A stretch of 64,000 nt of DNA from Ctena decussata. Lineage: Eukaryota > Mollusca > Bivalvia > Lucinida > Lucinidae. The notes under the pieces are model-generated. The model made no database searches. It was not told the DNA's origin and saw only the letters and a program-made list of their open reading frames with translations. Within the stretch, counting starts at the first letter, position 1. Each line of letters starts with the position of its first letter. Shown here piece by piece: positions 44,985-55,572 of the stretch. The translations under genes were made by a program, and so were the position numbers. Where the stretch lies: NCBI GenBank assembly GCA_963989385.1, contig OZ022509.1:74298667-74362666 (forward strand), in the 5' to 3' direction.

Positions 44985-45172
44985 ACATATTGGGACAGTT
45001 AGGTCTGAGCAAATAGTGCAAAACCCTGATCAGACTGAGGAGCAGTCTGATCAGGGTTTACACTATTTGCCATCCCATTTGCATGTTTTGGACACATTAC
45101 TGCACTGTAAAACCAAACTGTTCCAATTTTAGGACAATTATGGTATTATTTTTGGTGTCCCAATATTTAGAA
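44985..45172. mobile_element. MITE-L with ATTGGGAC ends
   Basis: 'attgggacagttaggtctga' start and 'tttttggtgtcccaatatt' end. An internal palindrome 'gcaaatagtgcaaaaccctg' / 'cagggtttacactatttgc' surrounds 'atcagactgaggagcagtct'. Related palindromes occur at 20444-20508, 48759-49080 and 52951-53019. Confidence 0.7.
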
Positions 45173-45383
45173 TTTTTAAGGTAATTCCAGTAAGACAACA
45201 TAGAACATATTACTGAGGACACAATTTATTTTCAATGATCAGCTTTTCTCCCAACTTAAGATACATAAGATAGGCCCTCAACCCATATTAGAAACTTCTT
45301 TCTCCCACTTTTGCCTATACAAGATAGGCTCTCAGCTCATATAAGAAACTTCTATCTTACACCTGGCAACATCTTTCTTATAT

Positions 45384-46430
45384 ACTCAGAGGCAAAAGAA
45401 AGTATACACTTTTTGAATGCCTATATTTTACTTATTTTCCCCCGCTCAGGTCTGAACTTCTGCATGATCTATTTTTACTCAAGATGAATCAATGTGGTAT
45501 AGTAAAATTTCTGATTGAAAGGCTTGACTAGCGGCATTGTACGTACATGCCGGTCTTGCATGTTTCCCATGTGCAGCCAAATGGACAATATGATTTTGCT
45601 GTTAATCTGCATTTGAAATTTCTGGTGTTTTTCTAAATAATCCACAAGGTTTGCCTTTCATTTGCATGTTGAAAAGGCTCCCTGTTGCAAGCATGATTCT
45701 TACACGCAGAGGCAAAAGAAAGGACACATTTTTAAATGCTGGTACTTTCCTTATTACTCACTGCTCAGGTCTAAAATTTTACACGATGCATTGTTTCTAA
45801 AAGTACAAAAATGTGGCATCGTAAGATTACTAAACGAATCCCTTGGGTAGCGACACTATACGTACATGTATATTTTACCATTTTTGCATGTGCATGCTTT
45901 TAAACAATATGATTATGCTGCAAAATCAGTATATGCATTTTTGGTTGTTTTTCTAAACAAACCACGGTGTATGTGTTTCATTTACATACGACAAGGCTTT
46001 TAGTGCAGACAAAAGTTGTTACTGGCTCACCGCTCGCTGGCTTAATAAAATACACTAGAGTCACGACTAATTGGAGATGAGGTGTATACTTTTTTTGTGC
46101 CTCTGGCTACTTTTTCCTCTGCGTATAAGATTTCTGTCTGTCACAGACAGCCTTGTCATCATGTAAATGACATTCAAGCGTTGTGGTTTGTTCAGAAAAA
46201 CAACCGAAATTTCAAATACAGATTTTCAGCAAACTCGTGTTGTCAATTTTCCTGAACATGGAGAAAGTGCAAAACCGGCATGTACGTTCAGTGCCACTAA
46301 TCAAGCGTTACAATAAGAAATTTTACTATACCACACTGATGTACCTTGAGTAACAATAACTTATGTAAAATTCCAAGCCTGAGCCAAGAGAAATGAGCAA
46401 AATATACTGAGCAAAAAAAGAAACGTTACA
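45384..46430. repeat. ~300 bp unit: two direct copies and one inverted
   Basis: Copies at about 45384-45700 and 45703-46010 share 'gaggcaaaagaaag', 'gctcaggtctga', 'attgtacgtacatg' / 'actatacgtacatg' and 'gtttttctaaa'. The inverse is at 46140-46430 ('aaacaaccgaaatttcaaat', 'ggcatgtacgttcagtgcca', 'caagcctgagc'). No coding frame. Possibly the long compound ends of a DNA element. Confidence 0.6.
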
Positions 46431-47504
46431 TGTACTTTCAATGCACGTTTTCTTTGAACTGAATTATGCTTTTGCCAATTTTATTTTATGTCTAACTGAC
46501 AAAAAGCATTCGAAGCTCAGAAAATGAATATCACAACAAAAGCTGCGACACAAAAGTCCCCAGATCAGTTTGATTCAATGAGGGGTCAGAATTTGAAAGT
46601 GCAATTTTGAGGTGCTTTTTGAAAACCACTATTTCACTCAAGTAGTCAGCCCATACGAGCAAGTCATTTCTGAGACGTTTATCAGTTCAGGGTCAGAATT
46701 TCAACCAGGGACTCGGCAAGCCGCGAAATAATTTCAGGTTTCTTACAAAGTACCTTCAGAAGACACAGTATCCATATATTTTGTTTCTGTTTGCTTTGGT
46801 AAATTCTGGTACTTTTCACTTCAGCCAGTTCTTTCATTAACCTGCGGCCTGGTTAATCAACGAGCTGGCTCAGGTGAAAATGAGCAAATTTACTTTTTGC
46901 GCATGTTTCTTACCATGAAAATTAAAAATCGTGAAAATTAAAGTGTAGGTCTTTGACTCTTAACCGAGAAAATTCGAATCAGCGAGAATTACTGCGTATG
47001 TGGTATCATAGACACTAGTTCTCAGAAAAAGACCAAAGTCCCCCACCAGCACATTCCCATCGTCTCATTTGTTTTGGCATAATCTGAGTTCTGACAAACA
47101 TATTGCTATATTTACATTTAAAAGTTATCAGCTTAAACTGTGACAACTATCATACAAAATTTATTCTGTACAAACTTCAGGCATAGTGGCATAACTAGAA
47201 TATACACTCACAATGAATTAACAACACAATGATACTAAATGGAAATGAAAATGACTGATTACATGTAGTTTCTAAATTTTATCAGCATAAAACATTTTTA
47301 ACATAACTTGCAACCTTTACTATCATACATACAAAATTCAAAATCATGACAGAAAATTACTTGTAATACTCTGAATCACTTAACTTTTGCACCATTTTAT
47401 TCCACCATTTTTTTATTTTGTTATTATTAACAATTCACAACCAAACTAACTGCCAATGAAAAATTTCTGTTTGCATGTCAGATAAAGATACACCAGTGGT
47501 CATT
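46431..47504. other. No gene seen
   Basis: Apart from the string 'gagcaaaaaaagaaacgtta' at its start, which resembles the end of a DNA element, nothing is recognised. Confidence 0.35.
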
Positions 47505-47730
47505 ACATATGTAAGATTGTCAGATTCTGTTTATCATATGACTCTTTAAAATGGATTTTAACACCTTCAAACTGAACATTATTTCAATACCAAAAAGCAT
47601 TGTTGACATGGACGTTGTCAATGACGTTACCTGTATGCGCCAAATTGTTATTACATGTGTGGTCATACGATTTTTATGACACAATGTTATCCACTGAATA
47701 ACAGTGATGTCATATGATAAGGGGCAAATA
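47505..47730. repeat. Dispersed repeat, uninterrupted copy (empty site)
   Basis: Contains 'cattatttcaataccaaaa' and 'gccaaattgttattacatg' through 'gttatccactgaataacagt' and 'gatgtcatatgataa'. The homologous copy at 49510-49930 carries a MITE-G at the matching ATTTCA, so this copy shows the pre-insertion state. Confidence 0.7.
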
Positions 47731-47823
47731 CTGGCAAGATTCTTTACTACACTAGCAAACAAATTCACAAATGTTTGCAAAAATAGAAATCTTGTAAATC
47801 TTTAGGGATTTAGAGTACCCAAT

Positions 47824-47984
47824 AAGACCTGTCACAGGGACAGGATAACTCACCTGACAGCGCCTTGCCCATCATATAAAAAACTTTAACATAAAACCTT
47901 AACATTTTGCTAACTCCAACGACGATGCAAACGCCGGGGGTAGTGCAATAGCTCTTCCTGAACTTTGTTTAGGTTAGCTAAAAA
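47824..47984 (+). mobile_element. Small Helitron-like element, second copy
   Basis: 'aagacctgtcacagggacag' start, 'tcacctgacagcgccttgcc' and the end 'gaactttgtttaggttagct', as at 37127-37293. Confidence 0.65.
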
Positions 47985-48045
47985 GAAAGCGTACAGTGTA
48001 CGAATACACTCCAACAATAACCACTTTGAGCCTCCATTCTCCAGA

Positions 48046-48112
48046 AGGACTATTATTGGAGGAAAGAATTTGCTCAACTACTATGCAAATTCTTTCCTTT
48101 AAGAATAGTCCT
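48046..48112. repeat. Palindrome J (GAAAGAATTTGC type)
   Basis: 'aggactattattggagg' 'aaagaatttgc' with inverse 'gcaaattctttcctttaag' 'aatagtcct'. Members of the same type are at 51430-51488, 61904-61973 and, more decayed, at about 13160-13200, 51820-51870 and 63100-63160. Confidence 0.7.
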
Positions 48113-48758
48113 GTCACAGTAAATCACTTTTACCCTGGATTTACCCAACAGGAAAACAAATATGATTCAGCATTGATTGTAAAAATTGGGCAAACCAAAG
48201 TTGTGTACCTTATTACACATTTGCTCACTGTCAGTGGCCATAAGTATTTCATCATTTTCTAGCATTACAATGACATGTATGCATGTTTCAGTGGGCAAAA
48301 AAATTAATTACTCTGCTTCTACTAATCTAATTATAAGAAAAATATACCATGTGAAAGCCAGATAAGTGAAGCTATTTACACAAATATTTCTTCACTGTAC
48401 CTAGGCTGACATATAAGTTGTAGCTTTCCAACACCCTGAGGTGTGATTTTTTATAAATTAAATTTTGGCACCGTGGCAACTGATGTCAATGTTAAAGATG
48501 TTTTTTTTTTATTTTAACCATGATTATCCTGTATTTGTTTTGATTAAATATTTCACATTTTACATCTATTTTGGGTCATGTTCAAAAAAGTTTTATCACT
48601 GCAACTTCATTTCTTTATCCATAAAAAATTAAACTGTGAATTCGTAAATGCATGTAAGTCAATGGGACTTAGGAATTTGCTGAAATACTTTTGGCCAAGT
48701 ACTGTACCCAACACTGAAGACCCATACCAGCATGGATATCTACAATAACAGTTCTAAC

Positions 48759-49080
48759 TATTGGGACAAACAGGTCTGAGTGAACAGTGCAAGCTCTGGG
48801 TTCGAGGTTATAACACTTAAGAATCATCTCAAACTCAAAATAAAGCACACTGACTGGCTGCTTCCGAGCAGGTGCTCGGAAGCAGCCAATCAGTGTGCTT
48901 TATTTTGAGTTTGAGAATGTACTCAAGTTTTGTAACCTCTGGGCCAGATTAGAGTGCAGTCTGATCAGGGTCTACACTGTTTGCCTTTCCATCTTCATCT
49001 TTTAGATGCAGTGCTACAATGTAAAACCAAATTTTTCCATTTTTAAGGACAAATATAGTAACTATTTAAGGTGTCCCAAC
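48759..49080. mobile_element. MITE-L interrupted by another palindromic MITE
   Basis: Ends 'tattgggacaaacaggtctg' and 'taaggtgtcccaa'. The inner parts 'agtgaacagtgcaagctctg' and 'gcagtctgatcagggtctac' 'actgtttgcc' are the usual MITE-L palindrome, pushed apart by the insertion at 48803-48943. Confidence 0.7.
48803..48943. mobile_element. Perfect-armed palindromic MITE, nested
   Basis: Ends 'aggttataacacttaag' and 'ctcaagttttgtaacct'. The inner arms 'ctcaaactcaaaataaagca' 'cactga' and 'tcagtgtgctttattttgag' 'tttgag' are essentially identical, with a ~10 bp loop, so this is young. Confidence 0.75.
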
Positions 49081-49180
49081 TTTAAACTTTTACAATACAC
49101 TGTCTCCGTCTCTTTTGACGTAGCAACAACATTTCATACAAAATTCATATTCATATATGATTCAGTCCCTACAAGTTTAA

Positions 49181-49421
49181 TATGAGCCGCGACACGAGAA
49201 AACCAACAATGTGGTTGTGCGCCCAGCGCAGACTCAGATCAGCCTGGGCATCCGCCCAGTCTGATCAGAGTCTTCGCTGTCCGCATGGAGGTAGCTTAGA
49301 CCCTTAGCTATCCTTTAACGCAAACCCAAGACTTTGATCAAACTGGGTGGATGCCCAGGCTGATCTGAGTCTGCACTGGGCGCACAACCACATTTTGGTT
49401 TTGTCGTGTCGCGGCTCATAT
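49181..49421. mobile_element. MITE-F, near-consensus copy
   Basis: 'tatgagccgcgacacgagaa' start and 'gtcgtgtcgcggctcata' end. The arms 'gtggttgtgcgcccagcgca' and 'gcactgggcgcacaaccac' pair almost fully; the centre is 'ggtagcttagacccttagct'. Confidence 0.85.
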
Positions 49422-49585
49422 AATATAGAAGATCTTACATGAGAGGCCATTCCATATGGAATTTATTACACAACCCTTCAGCAAGTTTTATAATTTCTCA
49501 TGAAACAACAACAAGTGTAAGATTCTATTTATCATATGACCCTTTGATATGGGACTTTATTGCCTTCAAAATGTACATTATTTCA

Positions 49586-49788
49586 CAGAGCTCTAGATAA
49601 GAGGGAGTATTTGATGATAATTATGGATAATTTTTGTTAATTCTGCATAAAACCATATGTTTTGACCGCTCATGTGAACCGTCTCGTCGAGACGGTTCAA
49701 ATGAGGGGTCACAACATATGGTTTCGATGAGAATTAAGAAAAATTATCCTTAATTATCATCAAATACTACCTCTTATCTAGAGCTCTG
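49586..49788. mobile_element. MITE-G, complete, with ATTTCA duplication
   Basis: 'cagagctctagataagagg' to 'cctcttatctagagctctg', with the central palindrome 'gaaccgtctcgtcgagacgg' 'ttc'. Flanked by ATTTCA at 49580-49585 and 49789-49794; the related copy at 47505-47730 has a single ATTTCA at this point. Confidence 0.85.
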
Positions 49789-49923
49789 ATTTCAGTAAGA
49801 AAATGTATTGCTGACACGGTTGTTATCAATAAGGTTACACATATGTGCCAAAATGTTATTACATGAGTGGTCATACCATTTTTATTACACAACATTATCC
49901 ATTGAATAACAGTGAGATCATAA

Positions 49924-50159
49924 GAGCCACAACATGGTGAAACCAACAAGTGGCATGTGCGCCCAGGGAAAACTAAGATCAGCCTCGGCATCCACCCAGT
50001 CTGATCAGAGTCTTAACAGTTTGCATGGAGCTAGCTTAGGTTCTGAGCTACCCTTTAAGCACACAGGGAAGACTATGATAAGACTCAGCAGATGCCCAGG
50101 CTGACATGTGTCTTCGATCGGGGCATGTCACTTTGTTGGTTTTCTCCTGTTGCAGCTCA
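49924..50159. mobile_element. MITE-F, diverged copy
   Basis: 'gagccacaacatggtgaaac' start and 'ggttttctcctgttgcagct' end, with arms 'aagtggcatgtgcgcccagg' and 'ggggcatgtcactttgttgg'. Confidence 0.7.
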
Positions 50160-50345
50160 ATTGCGATTAAAGGCTTTTTATTATTAAATACAAGTAACTT
50201 ATGTGATAGGGAACACTATAAAGGATGGGTAACTGTATCATGTTTATTTTTGTCTCTCTTCCCAATGAGGATCTGCTTTAAGATCAAAGTTTCATACAGC
50301 AAACACCTTTCTGGGAGGGAAGCAAACAGGAAGTCATAAAAGTTG

Positions 50346-50529
50346 CAGAGCTCCAGATAAGGAAGGATATTGAGGATAATTCAAAGATAATTTTTCTTCT
50401 TTCTCAATGATAACATACACTGTTACCCCTCATTAGAACCGTCTAACCAGGGGTCACAATGTATATTTCTATGGAAAAATAAGGAAAATTGTAAATTATC
50501 CCTTTTACTCCTTCTTATCTGGAGCTCTG
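50346..50529. mobile_element. MITE-G, slightly diverged
   Basis: 'cagagctccagataaggaag' start, 'ctccttcttatctggagctc' end, and a short centre 'cattagaaccgtctaaccag'. Confidence 0.75.
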
Positions 50530-50637
50530 AAGTTGTCCCCCTTTGCAAATACTGTGGAAATCAAGAATTCTGTGGAATTTGGTGTCTCACCTGTCTGTCC
50601 ATAGTCACTAAACAGAAGTACCTTACAACTCGAGAAA

Positions 50638-50761
50638 AGCTTCACATTTTTTCAACAACAAAAATATATCAGTGTATTTGATTATAAAGTTGTAAAACAC
50701 TTGAGAGCTGACCTTTTAACAAGCTCGATAGGCTAACGATGCTTTGAACAACTTGGCCCAG
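50638..50761. mobile_element. Right half of the GGGCCCAGTTGTTCAAA MITE
   Basis: 'cttcacattttttcaacaac' to 'aggctaacgatgctttgaac' 'aacttggccca', matching the right half of 17749-17988. Confidence 0.7.
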
Positions 50762-51101
50762 GAAACTAAAATTTGCCAAAATGACACTGTATCTGAGGCC
50801 TGGCTGGCTCATGCAGTTTTTCACTGTTTGTATCTCCATAATGCTTTCTTATCATGATTTTTAATAAAACTAAATTATCAGTTTTATGAAAAATTTAAAT
50901 GTAACACATTTCTTTACAATAAATGACTGGAGATTTTGGTGGTACACTCCCGTCTGGTTCATTAAGCTGGCTCAATTTTTATCTGTGTAACGTCTGCTCA
51001 TCTCCTGCTTTGAGACTAATTTAGATACACTATTCATTCTGAACACAAAGAATAAATGCCATCAGCTGCCCATATTTGAATGATAAACTGTCCTGATTCT
51101 T

Positions 51102-51146
51102 TCACGAGATGGAACTCATTTCTGCTGCTAGTTGCTCATACTTTGC
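51102..51146 (-). CDS. HMG-box-like gene, last exon with stop
   Basis: Encodes AKYEQLAAEMSSIS and TGA. The acceptor 'ttttctatctgacag' precedes it on the - strand and entry phase 0 follows on from the preceding exon. The K-Y-E-x-L-A pattern completes the third helix of an HMG-box-like fold, which is the main reason for accepting so short an exon. No canonical AATAAA is seen close downstream on this strand. Confidence 0.6.
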   Translation of the reverse strand, partial: AKYEQLAAEMSSIS

Positions 51147-51284
51147 CTGTCAGATAGAAAATAATGAAATAAAGTCCTTAAGAATATTAACTGATGATAA
51201 CGTTTGATTACCTTTTCTGTACTAAACCCTATATTGTGACCCTATATTAGAAGCATCTTATGAGGGCTCATTTAACAGGGTTCC

Positions 51285-51720
51285 CCCCTATATTTAACTT
51301 CAAAACTCCCTCACTTTTCCCTGAGTTTTCCCTGACATTTTCCAGTTTTCCATACCAATTTACGAATACAAAAGTTAATTTTACTCTTTACTTCAAAAGT
51401 GCAAACAGTATCACTTGTAAGTTGGAAGTTACTCTTACTGGAGAGAATTTGCTCCCTGAGAGAGCAAATTCTTTCCTTTAAGAGTAGCCTCCAATGAGAT
51501 GTGCCTGGACTATCGCTCTAGAAAGTACATCTTTAACCCTTTGACAGAGTGTGTATATTTACTGAAAACTGCAGTTGCCATTTATTTACAATTCCCTGAC
51601 TTTTCCCTCAAGTTTCAAGTCCTTTCCCAATTTCCCTGACAAACCATAAAATTCCCTGACTTAACCCTGAACTAGAAAAATTCATTTTCCAGATGTTTTT
51701 CCCTGACCATGGCAACTCGA
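51285..51720. repeat. TTCCCTGAC-rich repeat, related to the ends of the 3.1 kb element
   Basis: Many 'ttccctgac' / 'ttccctcac' units at 51308-51340 and 51588-51710. The same motif clusters inside both ends of the element at 6081-9156. The region starts 'acagggttcccccc'; a clear inverted far end is not seen. Palindrome J (51430-51488) is inserted in it. It lies just upstream of the last exon of the HMG-like gene, within its intron. Confidence 0.5.
51430..51488. repeat. Palindrome J copy
   Basis: 'actcttactggagagaattt' 'gctcc' and inverse 'gagcaaattctttcctttaa' 'gagtag'. Confidence 0.7.
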
Positions 51721-52103
51721 GACCAACCTTACGTATTTATTAGGGTGTATGGATACACTTTCAGGCACCATGACTCTCCCATTTCCATTTTTGCCTCCCT
51801 TTTCAGGTGGAATCAACTCATAATGGAAAGAATTTGCTCCTTAAAAGCAAACTTTTTTCTTAGAAACTAGACCCTAAAATGTATATAAGACATGCCATTA
51901 GTACCTAAGCCAAGCTGATTAAATCAGAAAGAACACAAAAATCAATTTACTTCAAACAGTTTTATAAGGCAAAATTTCACATAATAGAAAGAATTATAAT
52001 CAAAGGCCATATGCATAAGGGTTCAAAGGTTCATTCTAGCTCCATCTTATCACAAGATAAATATAATAAGTAACATCTTCAAAAATAGGTGATTGTGACT
52101 TAC

Positions 52104-52259
52104 CATTTTCTTTTCTGATAATTTGGTATACTTCCGTTTAAGTTTCTGTTCTACCTCTTCTGGTTCTAGGTCAGGGTGTTCCAAGCTGTACCCCTCACGC
52201 TTCTGTTCAATGTATAGTAGTTCTCCTGTGACCTTCCGCAGTTTATTTTTCTTCTTTTT
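52104..52259 (-). CDS. HMG-box-like gene, exon with first two helices
   Basis: 52 codons, phase 0 at both ends, with acceptor 'cctattttcag' and donor ATG|GTAAGTC. It opens with KKKKNKLRKVTGELLYIEQK and continues REGYSLEHPDLEPEEVEQKL then KRKYTKLSEKKM. The order is a helix with aromatic and basic residues, an E-H-P-D-L turn, a helix P-E-E-V-x-x-K-L-x-x-x-Y, and L-S-E-K-K, as in HMG-box DNA-binding domains (helix 1, HP turn, helix 2, start of helix 3). The usual N-terminal P-x-x-P strand and the helix 2 Trp are not seen, so it is HMG-like rather than certain. Probably nuclear. Confidence 0.65.
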
Positions 52260-52442
52260 CTGAAAATAGGAACAGGCAGAAATAAACAGATGTAAACATT
52301 AAGTAAGATATTAATCCTAATAAACGCCCCTGCTTTAATAAACACCCCCCTGATTCTTTTCTGAAAATAAAGAATTCCTGTTTGCTTCTCTGGGTGAGGT
52401 AACTCTTTAAAATGAGGTCTACTCTTAAAGGAAAGAATCTGG

Positions 52443-52662
52443 GGCCGTATTTATAAAACTACTTAAGTGGTTGCTATGCGGTTGCTAAGGCAGATTTTCT
52501 ATGAAGGAGATTCCCTACAACTATGAAATTTGCTCTGGAGGAACAGTCTAATAAGACTGTTCCTCCAGAGCAAATTTTATAGTTGTAGGGAATCTCCTTC
52601 ATAGAAATTTACCCTTAGCAACACCATAGCAACAACTTAAGTAGTTTTATAAATACGGTCCC
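52443..52662. mobile_element. Palindromic MITE, ~220 bp, in the HMG-like gene intron
   Basis: 'ggggccgtatttataaaact' 'acttaag' inverse to 'cttaagtagttttataaata' 'cggtcc'. Inner arms 'aaggagattccctacaacta' and 'tagttgtagggaatctcctt' and centre 'ggaacagtctaataagactg' 'ttcc' are near perfect, so this is a recent insertion. Confidence 0.8.
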
Positions 52663-52950
52663 TGCTTCTAGATGAGCAAATTTTTTCTTCTAAGAAAAGA
52701 CTCCTGCTGAGAAGGGAAGTAAGAAATAGTAGAGCTGCTTCCTCTGAAATTATACCAATTAACCTAAATACTGTTCATCAGCTGTATAAGTTACCAACAA
52801 TGGTAATCAGTTTTAAGCAAATTACTGTTACAGCGTATCTTTTTCTTAATGTTTACAACCTCAAAACAGCAAAAAACATAATTTACATCTGCAAAATTTA
52901 AAAAAAATTTTTAGCTCAAGCTATATCATATTGAGAATTCAAAGACTGAT

Positions 52951-53019
52951 GGCAAACAGTGTAGATCCAGATGAGGTGGCTCACTAAGAGCCACCTCATC
53001 TGTATCTACACTGTTTGCC
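52951..53019. repeat. Palindrome of the MITE-L core type
   Basis: 'ggcaaacagtgtagatccag' 'atgaggtggct' and inverse 'agccacctcatctgtatcta' 'cactgtttgcc'. Confidence 0.75.
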
Positions 53020-53080
53020 AATTTTAAGCATTTTTATTTTTGAAACTGAAAAGAGTTAAACAGGAAGTAATCATACATAC

Positions 53081-53131
53081 CACCGGTTCCTCTGTGTTGC
53101 TTTCATCTGCCTCTTTATGTTTCCTCTTTTT
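53081..53131 (-). CDS. HMG-box-like gene, small lysine-rich exon
   Basis: 17 codons, KKRKHKEADESNTEEPV, phase 0 at both ends. Acceptor 'catttttacag' and donor GTG|GTATGT. KKRKHK here, followed in the next exon by KKKKNKLRK, would act as a nuclear localisation signal. Its shortness makes it uncertain alone; the phase match on both sides supports it. Confidence 0.55.
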
Positions 53132-53214
53132 CTGTAAAAATGAAAATGAATAAATATCATTTCATTTTTCTCTTAAAATTTATGGCTGCTTTGTAGTATC
53201 GTATTCATCTTTTC

Positions 53215-53590
53215 ATGATCATAGAGGATCTTACATGAGTGCTCATGTATTATTGAATTTATTAAACGAGTTGGGGAAAAAGATAAGATGTGAGGCTATG
53301 CCAAGCATCTTATCCTTTTTCCCCAACGAGGTTAATTAATTCAATAATACAGGAGCACGAATGCAATATTTATCATATGACACTAAAATCGCATTTAATC
53401 AGCAAATTTGCACTAAAACGTCACGATTTTGCCATTAGAATACACAACATTTTTATGGACGTCAACACATAACGTTATGACGTAATTTGCATAGTTAATC
53501 CCCTAGTGGATTATCGTTTTTAATGCATGGCTTTATTACACTCTCAGATGTGATGTCATATGATGCGCAACGCAGCAAAAGGGCCCTTAA
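53215..53590. repeat. Dispersed repeat with central hairpin
   Basis: Central hairpin: 'ttattgaatttattaaacga' 'gttggggaaaaagataagatg' region versus 'catcttatcctttttcccca' 'acgag'. Its flanks ('gatcttacatgagtgctcat', 'gtgatgtcatatgatgcgca') relate it to the repeats at 47505-47730 and 49510-49930, and the inverse of its end ('gcgttgcgcatcatatgat') lies at about 57608-57626. Confidence 0.5.
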
Positions 53591-53796
53591 GGGCAATTTT
53601 TCTCATTTTTACTTTTAAGCATTTCTTGATATAGCATTATTTTACCTTTTCAGTGGTACCTTTCTTTTGGCAAAATTCATTTGTTTGACGTCACAATATG
53701 AAGTTTAGTACTTCCACCCTCTGACCTAACGTTGCATTTTTGATGACGTTTGCGTCGAAAAACGATATCGTCAGTTTTATAATTGTCTGGTCCCCT

Positions 53797-53863
53797 CCCA
53801 GCGGGCACATAACGTCGAAATGACGTCCTACTGACGTCATTTTAACGTCATGTGCCTGCTGGG
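53797..53863. mobile_element. MITE-I, short palindrome with a CRE-like TGACGTCA
   Basis: 'cccagcgggcacataacgtc' start and 'gacgtcattttaacgtcatg' 'tgcctgctggg' end. TGACGTCA, the consensus CRE/ATF octamer, is at 53832-53839. Confidence 0.75.
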
Positions 53864-54005
53864 CTGTAATGGCATACATTCGAACAAATGAAGACACAAA
53901 TCAATAAGCGTATACGTGCCATCTGCTCAAATTTTTCCTTGTTCATTCCATCTCTATATGAATCCTCATGAATCTCCAAATGTAAGACTTTGCAGATTGA
54001 TTGCA

Positions 54006-54245
54006 GGGTGGTTGGGTGGAGCGAAGATGTCATTGAACTTTTGGCACTGGGGCGTCCTACTAATATCAGGTTGAGGTAGGGCAATGACCTGTTGTGCCTG
54101 CAGAAGGTGCGGTAGGGGGTTCTTTTGGCAGTTCCTTTTTTCTCATCTATATTTTCTCTTCTCTCTCCCACTCTCTAGGAGACGGCTCGATATATACTGA
54201 AATACTGTCTCAAAGGGCCGTTAAACCCTAAACAACCAACCAACC
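54006..54245 (+). mobile_element. SINE-A, diverged
   Basis: Body from 'ggtggttgggtggagcgaag' to 'ccgttaaaccctaaacaacc' with AACC repeats. Confidence 0.7.
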
Positions 54246-54317
54246 TTGAGTGTTTGCTGTTGTCAGACACATGCCGTACGGCACCTATTCTCACGCATTA
54301 GTAGAAGTTAGAAGGAA

Positions 54318-55572
54318 AACAAGAACTTCGCAGAAAGCTATCCCAGCAGGCACATGACGTTGAAATGACGTTGATGCGACGTAATGACGTCGCATCGACG
54401 TCAGTACGATGTCATGTGCCTGCTGGGATGTCGCACCTACCTTGCACCAATATAAGTGTCTTCTGATGTGTAATTGGAGGGAAAGAATTATAGTGCATTC
54501 CTCACAATATTAATTTCCTGAAAACTTGGTAAGTTGCCATGCAGACCTTAAAATGAACACAGTAACTCTTCCTAATTACATACTCTAACAAGTTTGGTCA
54601 AAATCTGCCAATAGCTTCAAGAGATATTTAACATAACATGCAAAGTAATTCTTTGATTAGTGCAAATGGGGTCTAGGTCACCAAAATCTGATCTCTTTGG
54701 CTTGCTCAAACTACATATCCATGCTTGTTTTGTGAAAATTCAAAATCTGTCAACAGATTTAACAGATATTTAATATTTGGTCCTGTTACCTTGAAAACAG
54801 GGTCAAGGTCACCATGATATATTCTCTTTAGCTTATCGTGCTAAAACATCTAAGCGAGCTTGGTAGAGTTCAAAATATGTCAATGGTTCAAGAGAAGTTC
54901 TCCTGTGACCATGAAATTGGGGTCAAAGTCACCAAGACCTAACCATCAATTAGTACTGTCCTAATGATATGTTCTTGCAAGTTTGGAGGAAATCCACCTA
55001 GTGGTTGACGTAAAATATGGACAGATGGACAGTAAGTCATCCTGCGTCCTTAGAAATAGGGTCACGGTCACAAACCTTATATATTCTAGGAATTATTCCT
55101 CTGACAAATCCACGCAAGTTCTGTGGAAATCCACCCATTAGTTTAGGATAGAGAGGAATTCAACACTAGGGTCGGAAAAAAAAACAAAAAAAAACATTTA
55201 GTTGAACTGTGACCTTGAAAATGAAGTCAAAGTCTCAAATACCAAATAAACTCTGGGAATTATCCCACTGATACATTCGTGCAAGTCGGGTGGGAATCCA
55301 CCCATTGGTTTAAAATAGAGAGGGATTTAACTGTAGGCTTGAGGTGAAGACATGCAGTCATCCTGTGACCTTGAAAATAAGTTCAAGGTCATGAAAACCT
55401 AATGGAGTCTACTAATTATCCCAATGATGTAGCCATGCAAGTTTGATGAAAATCCACCCACTGGTTTAAGATAGAGAGGGATTTTTAACGCTAGGGTCAA
55501 TGTATATTGTGGACAGACGGATGGACGGAAAACCGGATACCTGTATCGCACCTTGCTAAAGCAGGTGCGACA
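54318..55572 (+). mobile_element. Pearl/HINE-like element with nested MITE-I
   Basis: 'aacaagaacttcgcagaaag' 'cta' start, interrupted by MITE-I, then 'tgtcgcacctaccttgc'. Diverged tandem units ('tgtgaccttgaaaat', 'ggtcaaggtcacc', 'aatccacccattggttta') follow, then ACGG-type 'acagacggatggacgg' and the hairpin 'gcaccttgctaaagcaggtg' as at 7935-7955. Same ends as 6962-7958, different tandem core. Confidence 0.7.
54341..54428. mobile_element. MITE-I inserted in a pearl-like element
   Basis: 'tcccagcaggcacatgacgt' start and 'acgatgtcatgtgcctgctg' 'gga' end. The centre 'atgcgacgtaatgacgtcgc' 'at' includes repeated TGACGT half-sites. The host reads 'agcta' before and 'tgtcgcacc' after; intact relatives read 'gctatgtcgcacc', which fixes the insertion point. 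Confidence 0.8.
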
